A stretch of DNA of 64,000 nucleotides from Anaerococcus sp. Marseille-Q5996 (GTDB taxonomy: Bacteria; Bacillota; Clostridia; Tissierellales; Peptoniphilaceae), in NCBI RefSeq assembly GCF_946893725.1, contig NZ_CAMPPE010000001.1:124001-188000 (forward strand). Direction: 5' to 3'. Below the pieces are notes generated by a model, which was not told the DNA's origin, made no database searches, and was given only the letters and a program-made list of their open reading frames with translations. The position numbers were made by a program, and so were the translations under genes. This document shows, one piece after another, positions 25,460 to 33,067 of this stretch (position 1 is its first letter; each line of letters begins with the position of its first letter).

Positions 25460-26842
25460 ATGGAAGAAATTCAAGTAAAAGAAAATAAACTAGGTACTTT
25501 AGCCATTGATAAACTATTGCTAGAAATGGCAATACCAATGGTAATATCAATGCTAGTCCAATCAATCTATAACATAGTAGACTCAATGTTTGTGGCAAGA
25601 ATATCAGAAGATGCACTGACAGCGGTTTCAATTGCCTTTCCAGTACAAAATATCCTGATAGCCTTTGGAGTAGGAATCGGAGTAGGTTCATCGGCACTCT
25701 TATCCAGGTTTTTGGGAGAAAATAACCGCGACAGAGTAGGATCAGTAGCTATCCACGGGGTAGTAATATCTGCAATCACTTATATAGCATTTGCCATTAT
25801 TGGTATATTATTTACCAATTCCTTTGCCAATGCCCAAGGTCAAAATGCTGTAGTAACAACTTATACAAAAGAATATACCTATATAGTAACCATATTTAGT
25901 ATGGGAATATTTTTTCAAATCCTAGCAGAAAAACTCTTACAAGCCACTTCCCTTACAAAATACACAATGATAACCCAAATTTCAGGGGCACTTATAAACT
26001 TAATCCTTGACCCAATCTTAATATTTGGACTATTTGGATTGCCAAGACTAGAAGTAAAAGGTGCTGCAATAGCAACAGTTATCGGTCAATTAGCTGGAGC
26101 ACTAATAGGTTTTTACTTTAACAAAACAAAAAACAAAGACATCAAATTTAGCTCAAGAAGATTTAAGTTCCATCCAGAGATAGTAAAACAAATCTTTTGG
26201 ATAGGATTGCCATCCACAGTAATGACAACCATAGGATCAATAGTAGTATTTGTCCTAAACCTGATATTAAAAGACTTTGGAGCAAGTGCCATAGCAGCCT
26301 TTGGGGTAATGTTTAAATTCCAGTCATTTGCCTTCTTGCCAGTATTTGGTATATCAAATGCACTTACAACCATAGTTTCCTATAATTACGGAGCGAGAAA
26401 AAAGGAAAGAATAAAAGGATCAATAAATCTAGCCATGAAAAGTTCCTTTGTCCTAATGACTATATCAGTACTTATAATGTGGTTATTCCCAAGGCAATTG
26501 TTAGGATTTTTCAATGCTACAGAATCCATGATGCAAATAGGGGTGCCAATGATGAGGATAGTTTCCCTATCATATATAGCAGCAGTCCCATCTATAGTAT
26601 CAGTAGGAGGAGTCTTCCAATCACTGGGAAATTGGCAAATAGCAATCCTCCAATCAGTCCTTAGGCAATTATTAATCCTAATCCCAATATTCTATGCCCT
26701 AAGCCGCACAGGCAACCTAAACATAGCATGGTGGGCTTTTGTAATAGCAGAATCATTAAATACAATTTTATGTACATGGATGCTAAAAAAAGAAATCAGA
26801 ACAAAAATAGATATCCTAGAAGCACCAAAGACAGTAGCATAA
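25460..26842 (+). CDS. MATE-family efflux transporter
   Basis: A 460-residue exporter with twelve predicted TM helices in two bundles of six. The N-terminal MAIPMVISMLVQSIYNIVD and the following D-SMFVARISEDALTAVSIAFP region are standard for the DinF/NorM-like MATE group; GSSALLSRFLGENNR and NYGARKKERI (second half) are the paired loop motifs. These pumps use Na+ or H+ to expel cationic compounds. The ATG at 25460 with GGGAGA upstream is preferred over a TTG at 25448. It has its own promoter and a terminator; nothing nearby indicates the substrate. Confidence 0.9.
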   Translation: MEEIQVKENKLGTLAIDKLLLEMAIPMVISMLVQSIYNIVDSMFVARISEDALTAVSIAFPVQNILIAFGVGIGVGSSALLSRFLGENNRDRVGSVAIHGVVISAITYIAFAIIGILFTNSFANAQGQNAVVTTYTKEYTYIVTIFSMGIFFQILAEKLLQATSLTKYTMITQISGALINLILDPILIFGLFGLPRLEVKGAAIATVIGQLAGALIGFYFNKTKNKDIKFSSRRFKFHPEIVKQIFWIGLPSTVMTTIGSIVVFVLNLILKDFGASAIAAFGVMFKFQSFAFLPVFGISNALTTIVSYNYGARKKERIKGSINLAMKSSFVLMTISVLIMWLFPRQLLGFFNATESMMQIGVPMMRIVSLSYIAAVPSIVSVGGVFQSLGNWQIAILQSVLRQLLILIPIFYALSRTGNLNIAWWAFVIAESLNTILCTWMLKKEIRTKIDILEAPKTVA

Positions 26843-26857
26843 ACTACTGTCTTTTTT
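26827..26857 (+). terminator. Rho-independent terminator after the MATE gene
   Basis: AAAGACAGTAG pairs with CTACTGTCTTT around CATAAA, with the stop codon in the loop; T-run follows. The same stem sequence recurs at 30208-30245. Confidence 0.9.
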
Positions 26858-26882
26858 CTTCGGGAAGATTCTTGGATTTTTT

Positions 26883-26922
26883 CTATATATAAGTAGTGGG
26901 TGGGATTGAACCTTATATATAG
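26883..26922. repeat. Inverted repeat upstream of the restriction-modification genes
   Basis: CTATATATAAG (26883-26893) and CTTATATATAG (26912-26922) are perfect 11-bp inverted copies separated by 18 bp. TATAAT at 26935-26940 lies just after the right arm, so the repeat sits where a regulator of the methylase promoter would bind; it could also form an RNA hairpin if transcription starts further upstream. Confidence 0.55.
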
Positions 26923-26965
26923 ATCAATATGTTTTATAATGTATAGTAATAATTAAGAGGTGTTA

Positions 26966-27820
26966 ATGATGGAAATAGAGAAATCTAGTAATATATATCC
27001 ATTTGTAAAATGGGTTGGTGGAAAAAGGCAATTGGCTAATAAAATAAATAAGCTAATTCCAGAAAATTATAATTGCTATTTTGAACCTTTCGTTGGTGGA
27101 GGTGCTATTTTATTTAGTTTACAACCTAAAAAAGCTATTATTAATGATTACAATGAAGAGTTAATAAATACATATAGAGTTATAAGAGATAATCCAGAAC
27201 AACTAATAACATTTTTAGAAATTCACGAAATAAGAAATAATGAAGATTATTTTTATGAAATCAGATCTCTTGATAGGAATGATGATTATAAATATATTTC
27301 AGATATTGAAAAAGCTGCAAGGACTATATATCTTAACAAGACTTGTTTTAACGGTTTATATAGAGTCAATAGCTTAAACCAATTTAATGCCCCTTATGGA
27401 AAATACAAAAAACCAAAAATTGTCGATTATAAAAACATTATAGCTTGTTCAAATTATTTAAATGATGCTCAAATTACAATTAGTTCTGGTGATTATAAAG
27501 ACTCAATAAAAGTTGCTAATGAAAATGATTTTATTTATCTAGATCCACCATATTTGCCAGTTTCTAAAACATCTAACTTTACAAGTTATACTAAGAATAA
27601 TTTTAAATATGATGAGCAGATTGACTTAAAAAACGAATGCGATAAACTTACAGAAAAAGGTATTAAATTCTTATTATCAAATTCATACTCTGATATTATT
27701 TTAGATCTATATAGAGATTATGAAATAATTACTGTAGATGCAAAAAGAGCTATAAATAGTGATCCTACAAAAAGAGGAAAAGTAAAAGAGGTTTTGATAA
27801 GAAATTATGTCAACAAATAA
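26966..27820 (+). CDS. Dam/D12-class DNA adenine-N6 methyltransferase (type II R-M)
   Basis: A 284-residue m6A methylase of the D12 (DpnM/Dam-like, alpha) class. FVKWVGGKRQL near the N-terminus and FEPFVGGGAILF form the AdoMet-binding motifs; DPPY at about 193-196 is the catalytic motif; GLYRVNS and FN-AP-YGKYK belong to the target-recognition part. Relatives of this class often methylate GATC, but the specificity here is not proven. The 3' end overlaps the endonuclease gene by 14 nt, a typical R-M arrangement that ties endonuclease synthesis to the methylase. AGAGGTG precedes two in-frame ATGs (26966 and 26969). Confidence 0.92.
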   Translation: MMEIEKSSNIYPFVKWVGGKRQLANKINKLIPENYNCYFEPFVGGGAILFSLQPKKAIINDYNEELINTYRVIRDNPEQLITFLEIHEIRNNEDYFYEIRSLDRNDDYKYISDIEKAARTIYLNKTCFNGLYRVNSLNQFNAPYGKYKKPKIVDYKNIIACSNYLNDAQITISSGDYKDSIKVANENDFIYLDPPYLPVSKTSNFTSYTKNNFKYDEQIDLKNECDKLTEKGIKFLLSNSYSDIILDLYRDYEIITVDAKRAINSDPTKRGKVKEVLIRNYVNK

Positions 27821-29099
27821 ATCTAATAATGCTTGGATAAAGCTTATTGAGAAATATAATATCATTGACCAAATTGATAATTATGGATCGTTTATAATAA
27901 CTAGTAAGAAAATAAATGAGTTTAGAGAATCAAGATTAATGTCAAAATGGGATACTTACGAATCTTTACCTCAAGTATTTAAGAATGAAAAAATAAATAT
28001 ATTACCCATTAGTAGACAAGCTTACGTACTAGGAAGATTTGACCTATATAAAGAATTACCCGAGTTTGGAGTAAGAAAAAGTGAGATAAAAACAGTTAAT
28101 GTTCCACAATACGAAACTATAGATTTGGATAAAATCAATTCAGAGTCAAACGCTCTTAACATTATGCTAATTTCTAATATATTGGCTGATTTTCTAAATG
28201 AAGAAAATCCCGTTGAAACTTTTAATGGTAGAATGGGAACTGAGAATTTTGATTTTCTTGTAAATCAGTATAGAAGCAAAAATAAAGCAAGTGTTAATGT
28301 AAGTAAGGCTCAAATTGAAATAGATAGTGGACTAGAAACTAAAGAATCAGTTACAATTATTGAAGCTAAAAATGTAATAAATGCTAATATGAATATAAGA
28401 CAACTTTACTATCCATATAGGTTATGGGAAAATAAGGTAAATAAGCCAATTAGAAATATTTTTTCAATTTACTCTAACAAGATATACAAGTTAATCGAAT
28501 ATGAATTTATAGATAAAAAAGATTTTTCATCAATAAAGCTTTTAAAAGAATCAGAATATTCTATAGATGAAACTTTAATTACACTTAGAGATCTGAAAGA
28601 CATTCACAAAACTACTAAACCTATATATGATGAAGATAAAGACAGAAATGGGTTTCCGTCTTTACAAGCAAATTCAGTAGATAAATTAATATCGCTTATG
28701 GAATTATTATCAGAATATCCTAAAACTAAGGACGAGATTGCTGATAAAATGGAATTTGACATAAGACAGGCCGACTATTATTTCAATGCAGGAAGATACT
28801 TAAATGTAATGGAAAATATTTATGAAGATGGTGAAATCTTAAGATCATTAAACGATAATGGGAAAAGTATTTTAGAAGGTAGTTATAGGTATAGACAATT
28901 AGAAATTGTGAAATTAATTTTTGAGCATAAACTATTCTATATATTATTTGATCTATCTTTTCCAAATGGTGATATATCAACAGAAGTAATAATGCAAACT
29001 ATGAGTGAATATGGGTCAAGAGAGAATGAAACAACTAGGTTTAGAAGAGCAAGCACAATTAAACAATGGTTGAGATGGATATATTCATTAACAGAATAA
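27807..29099 (+). CDS. Type II restriction endonuclease, PD-(D/E)XK-like
   Basis: A 430-residue protein partnered with the methylase. A PD-(D/E)XK-like active site is visible: Asp173 (IEIDSGLE), then Glu186-x-Lys188 in TIIEAKN, preceded by GTENFDFLV. The C-terminal half contains a winged-helix-like segment (KTKDEIADKMEFDIRQADYYFNA, seen as DIRQADYYFNAGRYL) and ends in TIKQWLRWI; such tails occur in a group of restriction enzymes of unknown structure. It starts 14 nt inside the methylase gene. It should cut the sequence the methylase protects, perhaps GATC. The identification rests on the motif and the pairing. Confidence 0.82.
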   Translation: MSTNKSNNAWIKLIEKYNIIDQIDNYGSFIITSKKINEFRESRLMSKWDTYESLPQVFKNEKINILPISRQAYVLGRFDLYKELPEFGVRKSEIKTVNVPQYETIDLDKINSESNALNIMLISNILADFLNEENPVETFNGRMGTENFDFLVNQYRSKNKASVNVSKAQIEIDSGLETKESVTIIEAKNVINANMNIRQLYYPYRLWENKVNKPIRNIFSIYSNKIYKLIEYEFIDKKDFSSIKLLKESEYSIDETLITLRDLKDIHKTTKPIYDEDKDRNGFPSLQANSVDKLISLMELLSEYPKTKDEIADKMEFDIRQADYYFNAGRYLNVMENIYEDGEILRSLNDNGKSILEGSYRYRQLEIVKLIFEHKLFYILFDLSFPNGDISTEVIMQTMSEYGSRENETTRFRRASTIKQWLRWIYSLTE

Positions 29100-29103
29100 T
29101 AAC

Positions 29104-29136
29104 TAAGAAAAGACAGCTTATAGCTGTCTTTTCTTA
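29104..29136. terminator. Bidirectional terminator, perfect 15-bp palindrome
   Basis: TAAGAAAAGACAGCT and AGCTGTCTTTTCTTA pair perfectly around TAT. It separates the endonuclease gene from the convergent gene and can serve both strands. Confidence 0.85.
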
Positions 29137-30057
29137 TTCATTCCTCCTAATTGAAGAACTCATTTGGTAAATTTGCCATCTTACTCCTCTTATTGCTACA
29201 CCCATTGTGTAAATATTTTCTGGTAATGATATACCGTTCATGGCATCTCCTATGTGTTGGAGGTGGGCGCCGCTTGATTTTGCTGCTAGGGCTATTTGTC
29301 TGATGGTGTCTTTGTCGGCGGTTTCTTGGCTGGTGCCTATGGCTGACATGATTAGGACTTTTTGGTCTATTTCTTTGTCTTTGTTGTAGGATCTGATGTA
29401 GTCTGCTATTTCTCTTAGGTCATTTTCGTTAAAGTGCGGGATGGTGTATGGGGCTGGGACTAGGAGGATGTCGCATCCTGCATTTACAAATTCTTTGGCA
29501 ATTTCTAAGTCCATTACGAGCCCATCTGTGCCTGCTGCGTGCATTTTGCCGGCTATGATTAGGCCATTAAAGTTTTCTTTGGCTTCTTTGATTGCTTTTA
29601 GTATTGCTTCATTGGTTACTCCTGTGGCTGGGTTTCCTGTTAGGCAAATCAAATCTAGGCCATAATCGTTTGCTTTTTTGTAGTTTTCAATGCTTGCCTT
29701 GCGGCCTTTACCTATTTCTTCCTTGCCTTGGGTCATATTTGCACCCTCATCTACTGGTTCTAGATTGACCCCTATTGGTCTTGAGGTGGCTTTTTTTAGC
29801 CAACCTATGTGATCTGCCTCTGATTCTGGCACTCCTTCTATCTTTGGATTGTCTAAGTCGAGTACATTTAATAACAAAATGTCGGCACCAAAGGCCTTTT
29901 CTATTTCTGCATTTGTGAGACCATTTACATAAGGCTCAAAGGTGACTACTGATTCTGAAACTATGACCCTGCCTTCGCTTGCAAGTATTGCTTGTTTAAG
30001 TTCTAGGGGAGTCGCATTTAAAAAGTCTGCCCCTTGGAAGTTTAATAATCTTTTCAT
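29134..30057 (-). CDS. Conserved TIM-barrel-like protein of unknown function
   Basis: A 307-residue soluble protein I do not recognise by name. Alternating strand/helix segments (ADILLLNVLDLD, RPIGVNLEPVDEG, LDLICLTGNPATGV, NGLIIAGKMHAAGTDG, CDILLVPAPYTIPHF, KVLIMSAIGTSQ, SGAHLQHIGDA) look like the repeating units of a (beta/alpha)8 barrel, with acidic residues and His at strand ends as possible metal or phosphate ligands. AAGGAG precedes the ATG. It lies upstream of the GlcNAc PTS gene on the same strand, but with a toxin-antitoxin locus in between, so a shared pathway with amino-sugar uptake is only a guess. Confidence 0.6.
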   Translation of the reverse strand: MKRLLNFQGADFLNATPLELKQAILASEGRVIVSESVVTFEPYVNGLTNAEIEKAFGADILLLNVLDLDNPKIEGVPESEADHIGWLKKATSRPIGVNLEPVDEGANMTQGKEEIGKGRKASIENYKKANDYGLDLICLTGNPATGVTNEAILKAIKEAKENFNGLIIAGKMHAAGTDGLVMDLEIAKEFVNAGCDILLVPAPYTIPHFNENDLREIADYIRSYNKDKEIDQKVLIMSAIGTSQETADKDTIRQIALAAKSSGAHLQHIGDAMNGISLPENIYTMGVAIRGVRWQIYQMSSSIRRNE

Positions 30058-30106
30058 TTTCTACTCCTTTTAAGGTATTTTACCCATAAGCTGGGATAAA
30101 ATAATA

Positions 30107-30135
30107 TTGAAAAGGCACAAATTGTGACATATAAT
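30107..30135 (+). promoter_or_regulatory. Promoter of the par antitoxin RNA
   Basis: TTGAAA (30107-30112), 17-bp spacer, TATAAT (30130-30135): near-consensus, with no open reading frame after it, as expected for a small antisense RNA. Confidence 0.75.
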
Positions 30136-30183
30136 ATATGTAAGAGAAGCCACCTCTATCAAAGCCCTTGGCAACAAGGATGA

Positions 30184-30209
30184 GAATCGAAACAGAGTAT
30201 ATACTCACA
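30184..30209 (+). repeat. par direct repeats, antitoxin copy (DRa and DRb)
   Basis: GAATCGAAACA, 8-nt gap, ACTCACA. The second set at 30330-30355 has the same two words with the same 8-nt gap, although the gap bases differ. Conserved words and spacing with a diverged gap argue for function. Confidence 0.8.
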
Positions 30210-30245
30210 AAAAAAGACAGTAGCTGCAACTACTGTCTTTTTGTT
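30208..30245. terminator. Shared bidirectional terminator of the par locus
   Basis: AAAGACAGTAG and CTACTGTCTTT pair around CTGCAA, A-run on the left and T-run on the right, so both convergent RNAs end here and their tails are complementary. Confidence 0.88.
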
Positions 30246-30341
30246 TTACTTGCATTTTTGGTCTAAAATTTGTTCTATTAAAACTAATATTAAGCCAACC
30301 AGCAAGGGAAAAATAAAATTTTCCATTAGGAATCGAAACAT
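30246..30341 (-). CDS. Fst-like type I toxin peptide (31 aa)
   Basis: A small membrane peptide, M-F-R-F-L-M-E-N then FIFPLLVGLILVLIEQILD and a Lys-containing tail (QKCK). The pattern I-x-P-L-L-V-G-(hydrophobic)n-L-D plus charged tail is that of the Fst/Lpt family, whose overproduction damages the membrane. GGAGGTG (30354-30360) lies upstream and is overlapped by the ACTCACA repeat on the complementary strand, so pairing with the antitoxin RNA would mask the ribosome site. The toxin leader also has a CCTCT/AGAGG stem. A second ATG six codons in is a possible alternative start. Too short for standard gene callers. Confidence 0.8.
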   Translation of the reverse strand: MFRFLMENFIFPLLVGLILVLIEQILDQKCK

Positions 30342-30355
30342 TTCTAAAACTCACA
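30330..30355 (+). repeat. par direct repeats, toxin-leader copy (DRa and DRb)
   Basis: GAATCGAAACA at 30330-30340, 8-nt gap, ACTCACA at 30349-30355. On the minus strand these form the toxin mRNA leader: the first covers the start codon region and the second the ribosome site. Confidence 0.8.
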
Positions 30356-30365
30356 CCTCCTTTCA

Positions 30366-30394
30366 CCTCTTAGGTTAGAGGCTTTTTTATTATA
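30366..30394 (-). promoter_or_regulatory. Toxin promoter (extended -10) and 5' leader stem
   Basis: On the minus strand TGTTATAAT gives an extended -10 (TATAAT at 30394-30389); no good -35 is seen. The transcript would begin with a CCTCT-TAACCT-AGAGG type stem-loop (30366-30381), comparable with the 5' stem that limits translation of fst mRNA. Confidence 0.6.
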
Positions 30395-30471
30395 ACACAT
30401 TGCTTGTTACTTATATCCCACAAAAAAATCAGCAAGCAAATAGCCTGCTGATTTGTCTTTTATTTCCGATT

Positions 30472-32028
30472 TTATTTACCTAATAATTTTACAAATTCAT
30501 CGTGTACTGCTTGAACTTGTGGGCCTATTATTACTTGAACTGCTTTTGGACCTGGTTTGATTAGTCCTGCAACTCCAGCTGCTTTGATTTTTTCCTCATC
30601 TACTTTTGCTGGGTCATTTACTGTTAGACGTAATCTTGTTGTACAATAGCTTGATGTATCAACGTTTTCTGGGCCGCCTAGTCCTTCTAGGATTTCTCTT
30701 GCTGTATCAGCGTATGAACCTGATACTGTTGCTTGTTGCTCTCTTCTTTCTTCAGCTTCTGATTTATCAGCTGTTGACACTCTGCCTTGATCTTCTGTTT
30801 CGATTACTCTTGAATCATTTGTTTTTTGAGATTTTGGTGTTCTACCTGGTGTAGCTATATCCCAAGCATCGATTAATGCTCTAAAGATTAGATAATATAG
30901 GGCAAAGAATACTAGACCCATGATTATTAGGATTAGCATATTATTTCTCATAGGGTTTTGTGATGATAGGAAGAAGTCTATAAGACCTGCTGAGAATCCA
31001 AAGCCTGCAAATGCTTGTAATTTTGCTGCTAAGAATACTGAAATACCTGTAAGCACTGCGTGTACAAAGTATAGTTGTGGAGCTGCGAACATAAATGCAA
31101 ATTCTAGTGGTTCTGTAACCCCTGTTAGGAATGATGCTAGGGCACCTGCTATCATAAGAGCCTTGATAGTTTTTTTATTTTTTTCATCTGCTCTTTGAGC
31201 CATAGCTAGGGCTGCACCTGGCAGACCAAACATCATAATTGGGAAGAAACCAGCTTGGTACATACCTGGGTGGTAGGTTGCTGTGATTGTATCTTGTGCG
31301 TTGTTTAGGAAGTTTGGAATATCATTTACTCCTACAAGGTCAAACCAGAATACTTGGTTTAGAGCGTGGTGGAGTCCTGTTGGAATCAGTAATCTATTTG
31401 CAAAGCCGTAGATACCTGCACCTTTTGCACCTAGACCTAGTAAGAATGCACCAAAGCTTGCTAGAGCTGAGTAAATAACTGGCCATAAGAACATTAAAAT
31501 AAGTGATGCAATTAGAGCATAAACTGAAGCAATAATTGGCACAAGTCTTCTACCTGAGAAGAATGCTAAGAAGTCTGGTAATCTTGTTTCGTGGAATTTG
31601 TCATAGGCCTTACCACCTAAGATACCTGATAAGATACCGATTAATACGTTACCATTGCCGATTTTACTAAAAGCTGAATATTGGAAAGGATCGGCTGCTT
31701 GCCAAGCTTCCATGTCTAAGCTTCTTAGTTGGGCAACTGTATCAGGTGATAACATTTTTGAAAGGGTCAAAAATGCAACAAGACCAGCTAGAGCACTTGC
31801 TCCGTGGTTTTCTTTGGCAATACCAAAGGCAACACCAACTGCAAATAGGATACCTAGGTTATCTAAGATTGCACCACCAGCAGAAATTAAAAATGCTGCT
31901 ATAGGTGATGATGCACCCCATCCATCTGGGTCAATTAAGTAACCAAGTCCTAGTAGCAAGGCAGCTAAAGGCATAACCGCAACCGGTTGCATTAGGGATT
32001 GGCCTAATCTTTGTAGTTTTTCTTTCAT
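30472..32028 (-). CDS. nagE: PTS transporter subunit EIICB, glucose/N-acetylglucosamine family
   Basis: A 518-residue sugar permease that imports and phosphorylates its substrate. Residues 1-375 are the EIIC membrane domain (LGQSLMQPVAVMPLAALLLG, and TGVTEPLEFAFMFAAPQLY in part: GVTEPLEFAFMF). A charged linker (about 385-440) leads to EIIB with the phosphorylated Cys462 in SYCTTRLR. No EIIA is attached, so a separate Crr-type EIIA is needed. The IIC most resembles GlcNAc-type permeases, and a glucosamine-6-phosphate deaminase gene is present at 43647, which supports GlcNAc; glucose is the alternative. GGAGGG precedes the ATG, with a candidate operator further upstream. Confidence 0.88.
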   Translation of the reverse strand: MKEKLQRLGQSLMQPVAVMPLAALLLGLGYLIDPDGWGASSPIAAFLISAGGAILDNLGILFAVGVAFGIAKENHGASALAGLVAFLTLSKMLSPDTVAQLRSLDMEAWQAADPFQYSAFSKIGNGNVLIGILSGILGGKAYDKFHETRLPDFLAFFSGRRLVPIIASVYALIASLILMFLWPVIYSALASFGAFLLGLGAKGAGIYGFANRLLIPTGLHHALNQVFWFDLVGVNDIPNFLNNAQDTITATYHPGMYQAGFFPIMMFGLPGAALAMAQRADEKNKKTIKALMIAGALASFLTGVTEPLEFAFMFAAPQLYFVHAVLTGISVFLAAKLQAFAGFGFSAGLIDFFLSSQNPMRNNMLILIIMGLVFFALYYLIFRALIDAWDIATPGRTPKSQKTNDSRVIETEDQGRVSTADKSEAEERREQQATVSGSYADTAREILEGLGGPENVDTSSYCTTRLRLTVNDPAKVDEEKIKAAGVAGLIKPGPKAVQVIIGPQVQAVHDEFVKLLGK

Positions 32029-32067
32029 AAACTACCCTCCTTAAATAATATTTATAATACAAAATGA

Positions 32068-32083
32068 TAAACAAAATCGTTTA
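32068..32083 (-). promoter_or_regulatory. Candidate catabolite (cre-like) or LacI/GntR-type operator upstream of nagE
   Basis: On the minus strand TAAACGATTTTGTTTA has dyad arms TAAAC/GTTTA and its left half (TGTAAACG) fits the cre consensus; the right half deviates. It lies about 40-55 bp upstream of the nagE start, a likely promoter position. Confidence 0.4.
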
Positions 32084-32136
32084 CATCTTTATCTTATCAT
32101 AATTTACTTAATATGAAAATGTTTTTTTCTAGTCTA

Positions 32137-33000
32137 TCAGTGGATTCCTATCAAAAGATAATCCAAAAATTTGGCCCTAATCTTGTATAAAAGTTCAGCT
32201 AGGATAAAGACAGATAGGACTCCTATGATTGTAATCACAAGGGGACTAGCATCTACTAGGCTTTTTATCAATACATAGACAACTTTGTAGGGGAAAAGAT
32301 AGGCAAAAAATAAGTACCTTTGCTTGTTTACTCCTTGGACATCCGGGCTTTGCTTTAGAATAAGGTAGGTTAAAATTATCATTGATAGGTAAAAACCTGG
32401 GTAATAATTTAAGTACATATAAAGGTAGATTTCACCTGCAAATAGTAAAATAGCTGGAACAAAGAGGAAATTATTAAATTTCATGGATTGTTTTAGCCTA
32501 GATCCCATCATATAAAAGAAAAAATAAAGCAAAAGGTCATTGTAATAAAAATCAAAGGGCAAAAAGTTAGTATTTTGCATTACATAGTAGAGTATAAGGG
32601 CAAATATTCCCACTCCCAGACTTCCATTTGCACCAATGATGCGGGATAGGATAATTTCAACTATAAAAAAGCAAAAAACTACAAATATTACATCATATAA
32701 GTTTGTAATTACATAAATTAGGTCATTTATCCTTTGTTTTTCAAATGTTAGCTTAAAGCCACGCATAAAAAATATCAAAAAACCACTATATAAAATTAAG
32801 GGTATGGCCATCAAAAATACTTTTTTGCTCTCCATAAAGGAAATTAAATATGCCAAATAGCCTATCAAATAAGCATTGATAAGCAAAAGCAAAACGTTAG
32901 CATTTACACCTATATTTGCCCCTAAAGATGGCAAGAAAAATGAAAATACTAATAATATTAAAGCTATTAAATCCATTAAATTAATCTTAAAACTTTTCAT
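32137..33000 (-). CDS. Polytopic membrane protein of unknown function
   Basis: A 287-residue, very hydrophobic protein with about eight to nine TM helices and short loops. The layout and aromatic-rich loops (FDFYYNDLLLYFFFYMMGS) are reminiscent of TraX or acyltransferase-3 type membrane proteins, but I see no catalytic motif that would prove this. The start lacks a clear ribosome site (only GATAAG-like sequence upstream), so expression may be weak or the start may differ. Divergent from the next gene. Confidence 0.6.
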   Translation of the reverse strand: MKSFKINLMDLIALILLVFSFFLPSLGANIGVNANVLLLLINAYLIGYLAYLISFMESKKVFLMAIPLILYSGFLIFFMRGFKLTFEKQRINDLIYVITNLYDVIFVVFCFFIVEIILSRIIGANGSLGVGIFALILYYVMQNTNFLPFDFYYNDLLLYFFFYMMGSRLKQSMKFNNFLFVPAILLFAGEIYLYMYLNYYPGFYLSMIILTYLILKQSPDVQGVNKQRYLFFAYLFPYKVVYVLIKSLVDASPLVITIIGVLSVFILAELLYKIRAKFLDYLLIGIH

Positions 33001-33067
33001 AATCTTATCTTATCATATTTATTAAAAATGTATAATAGATGGTATAATGAATCTTAAAGAGGAAATT

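Larger units (their letters stand above)
30142..30245 (+). ncRNA. Antisense antitoxin RNA (RNA II) of a par/Fst-type locus
   Basis: A predicted RNA of about 100 nt from the promoter at 30107-30135 to the hairpin at 30208-30245. It carries one copy of each of two repeats (GAATCGAAACA at 30184-30194 and ACTCACA at 30203-30209) whose second copies lie at 30330-30355 in the toxin leader. Because the toxin mRNA is made from the other strand, these repeats are complementary between the two RNAs, as DRa and DRb are in the pAD1 par system. It should block toxin translation. Transcription limits are inferred from promoter and terminator only. Confidence 0.75.

Noticed and set aside
26906-26940. TTGAAC with TATAAT as the methylase promoter
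   Set aside because: Spacer is 23 bp, outside the working range; the TATAAT itself may still be used.
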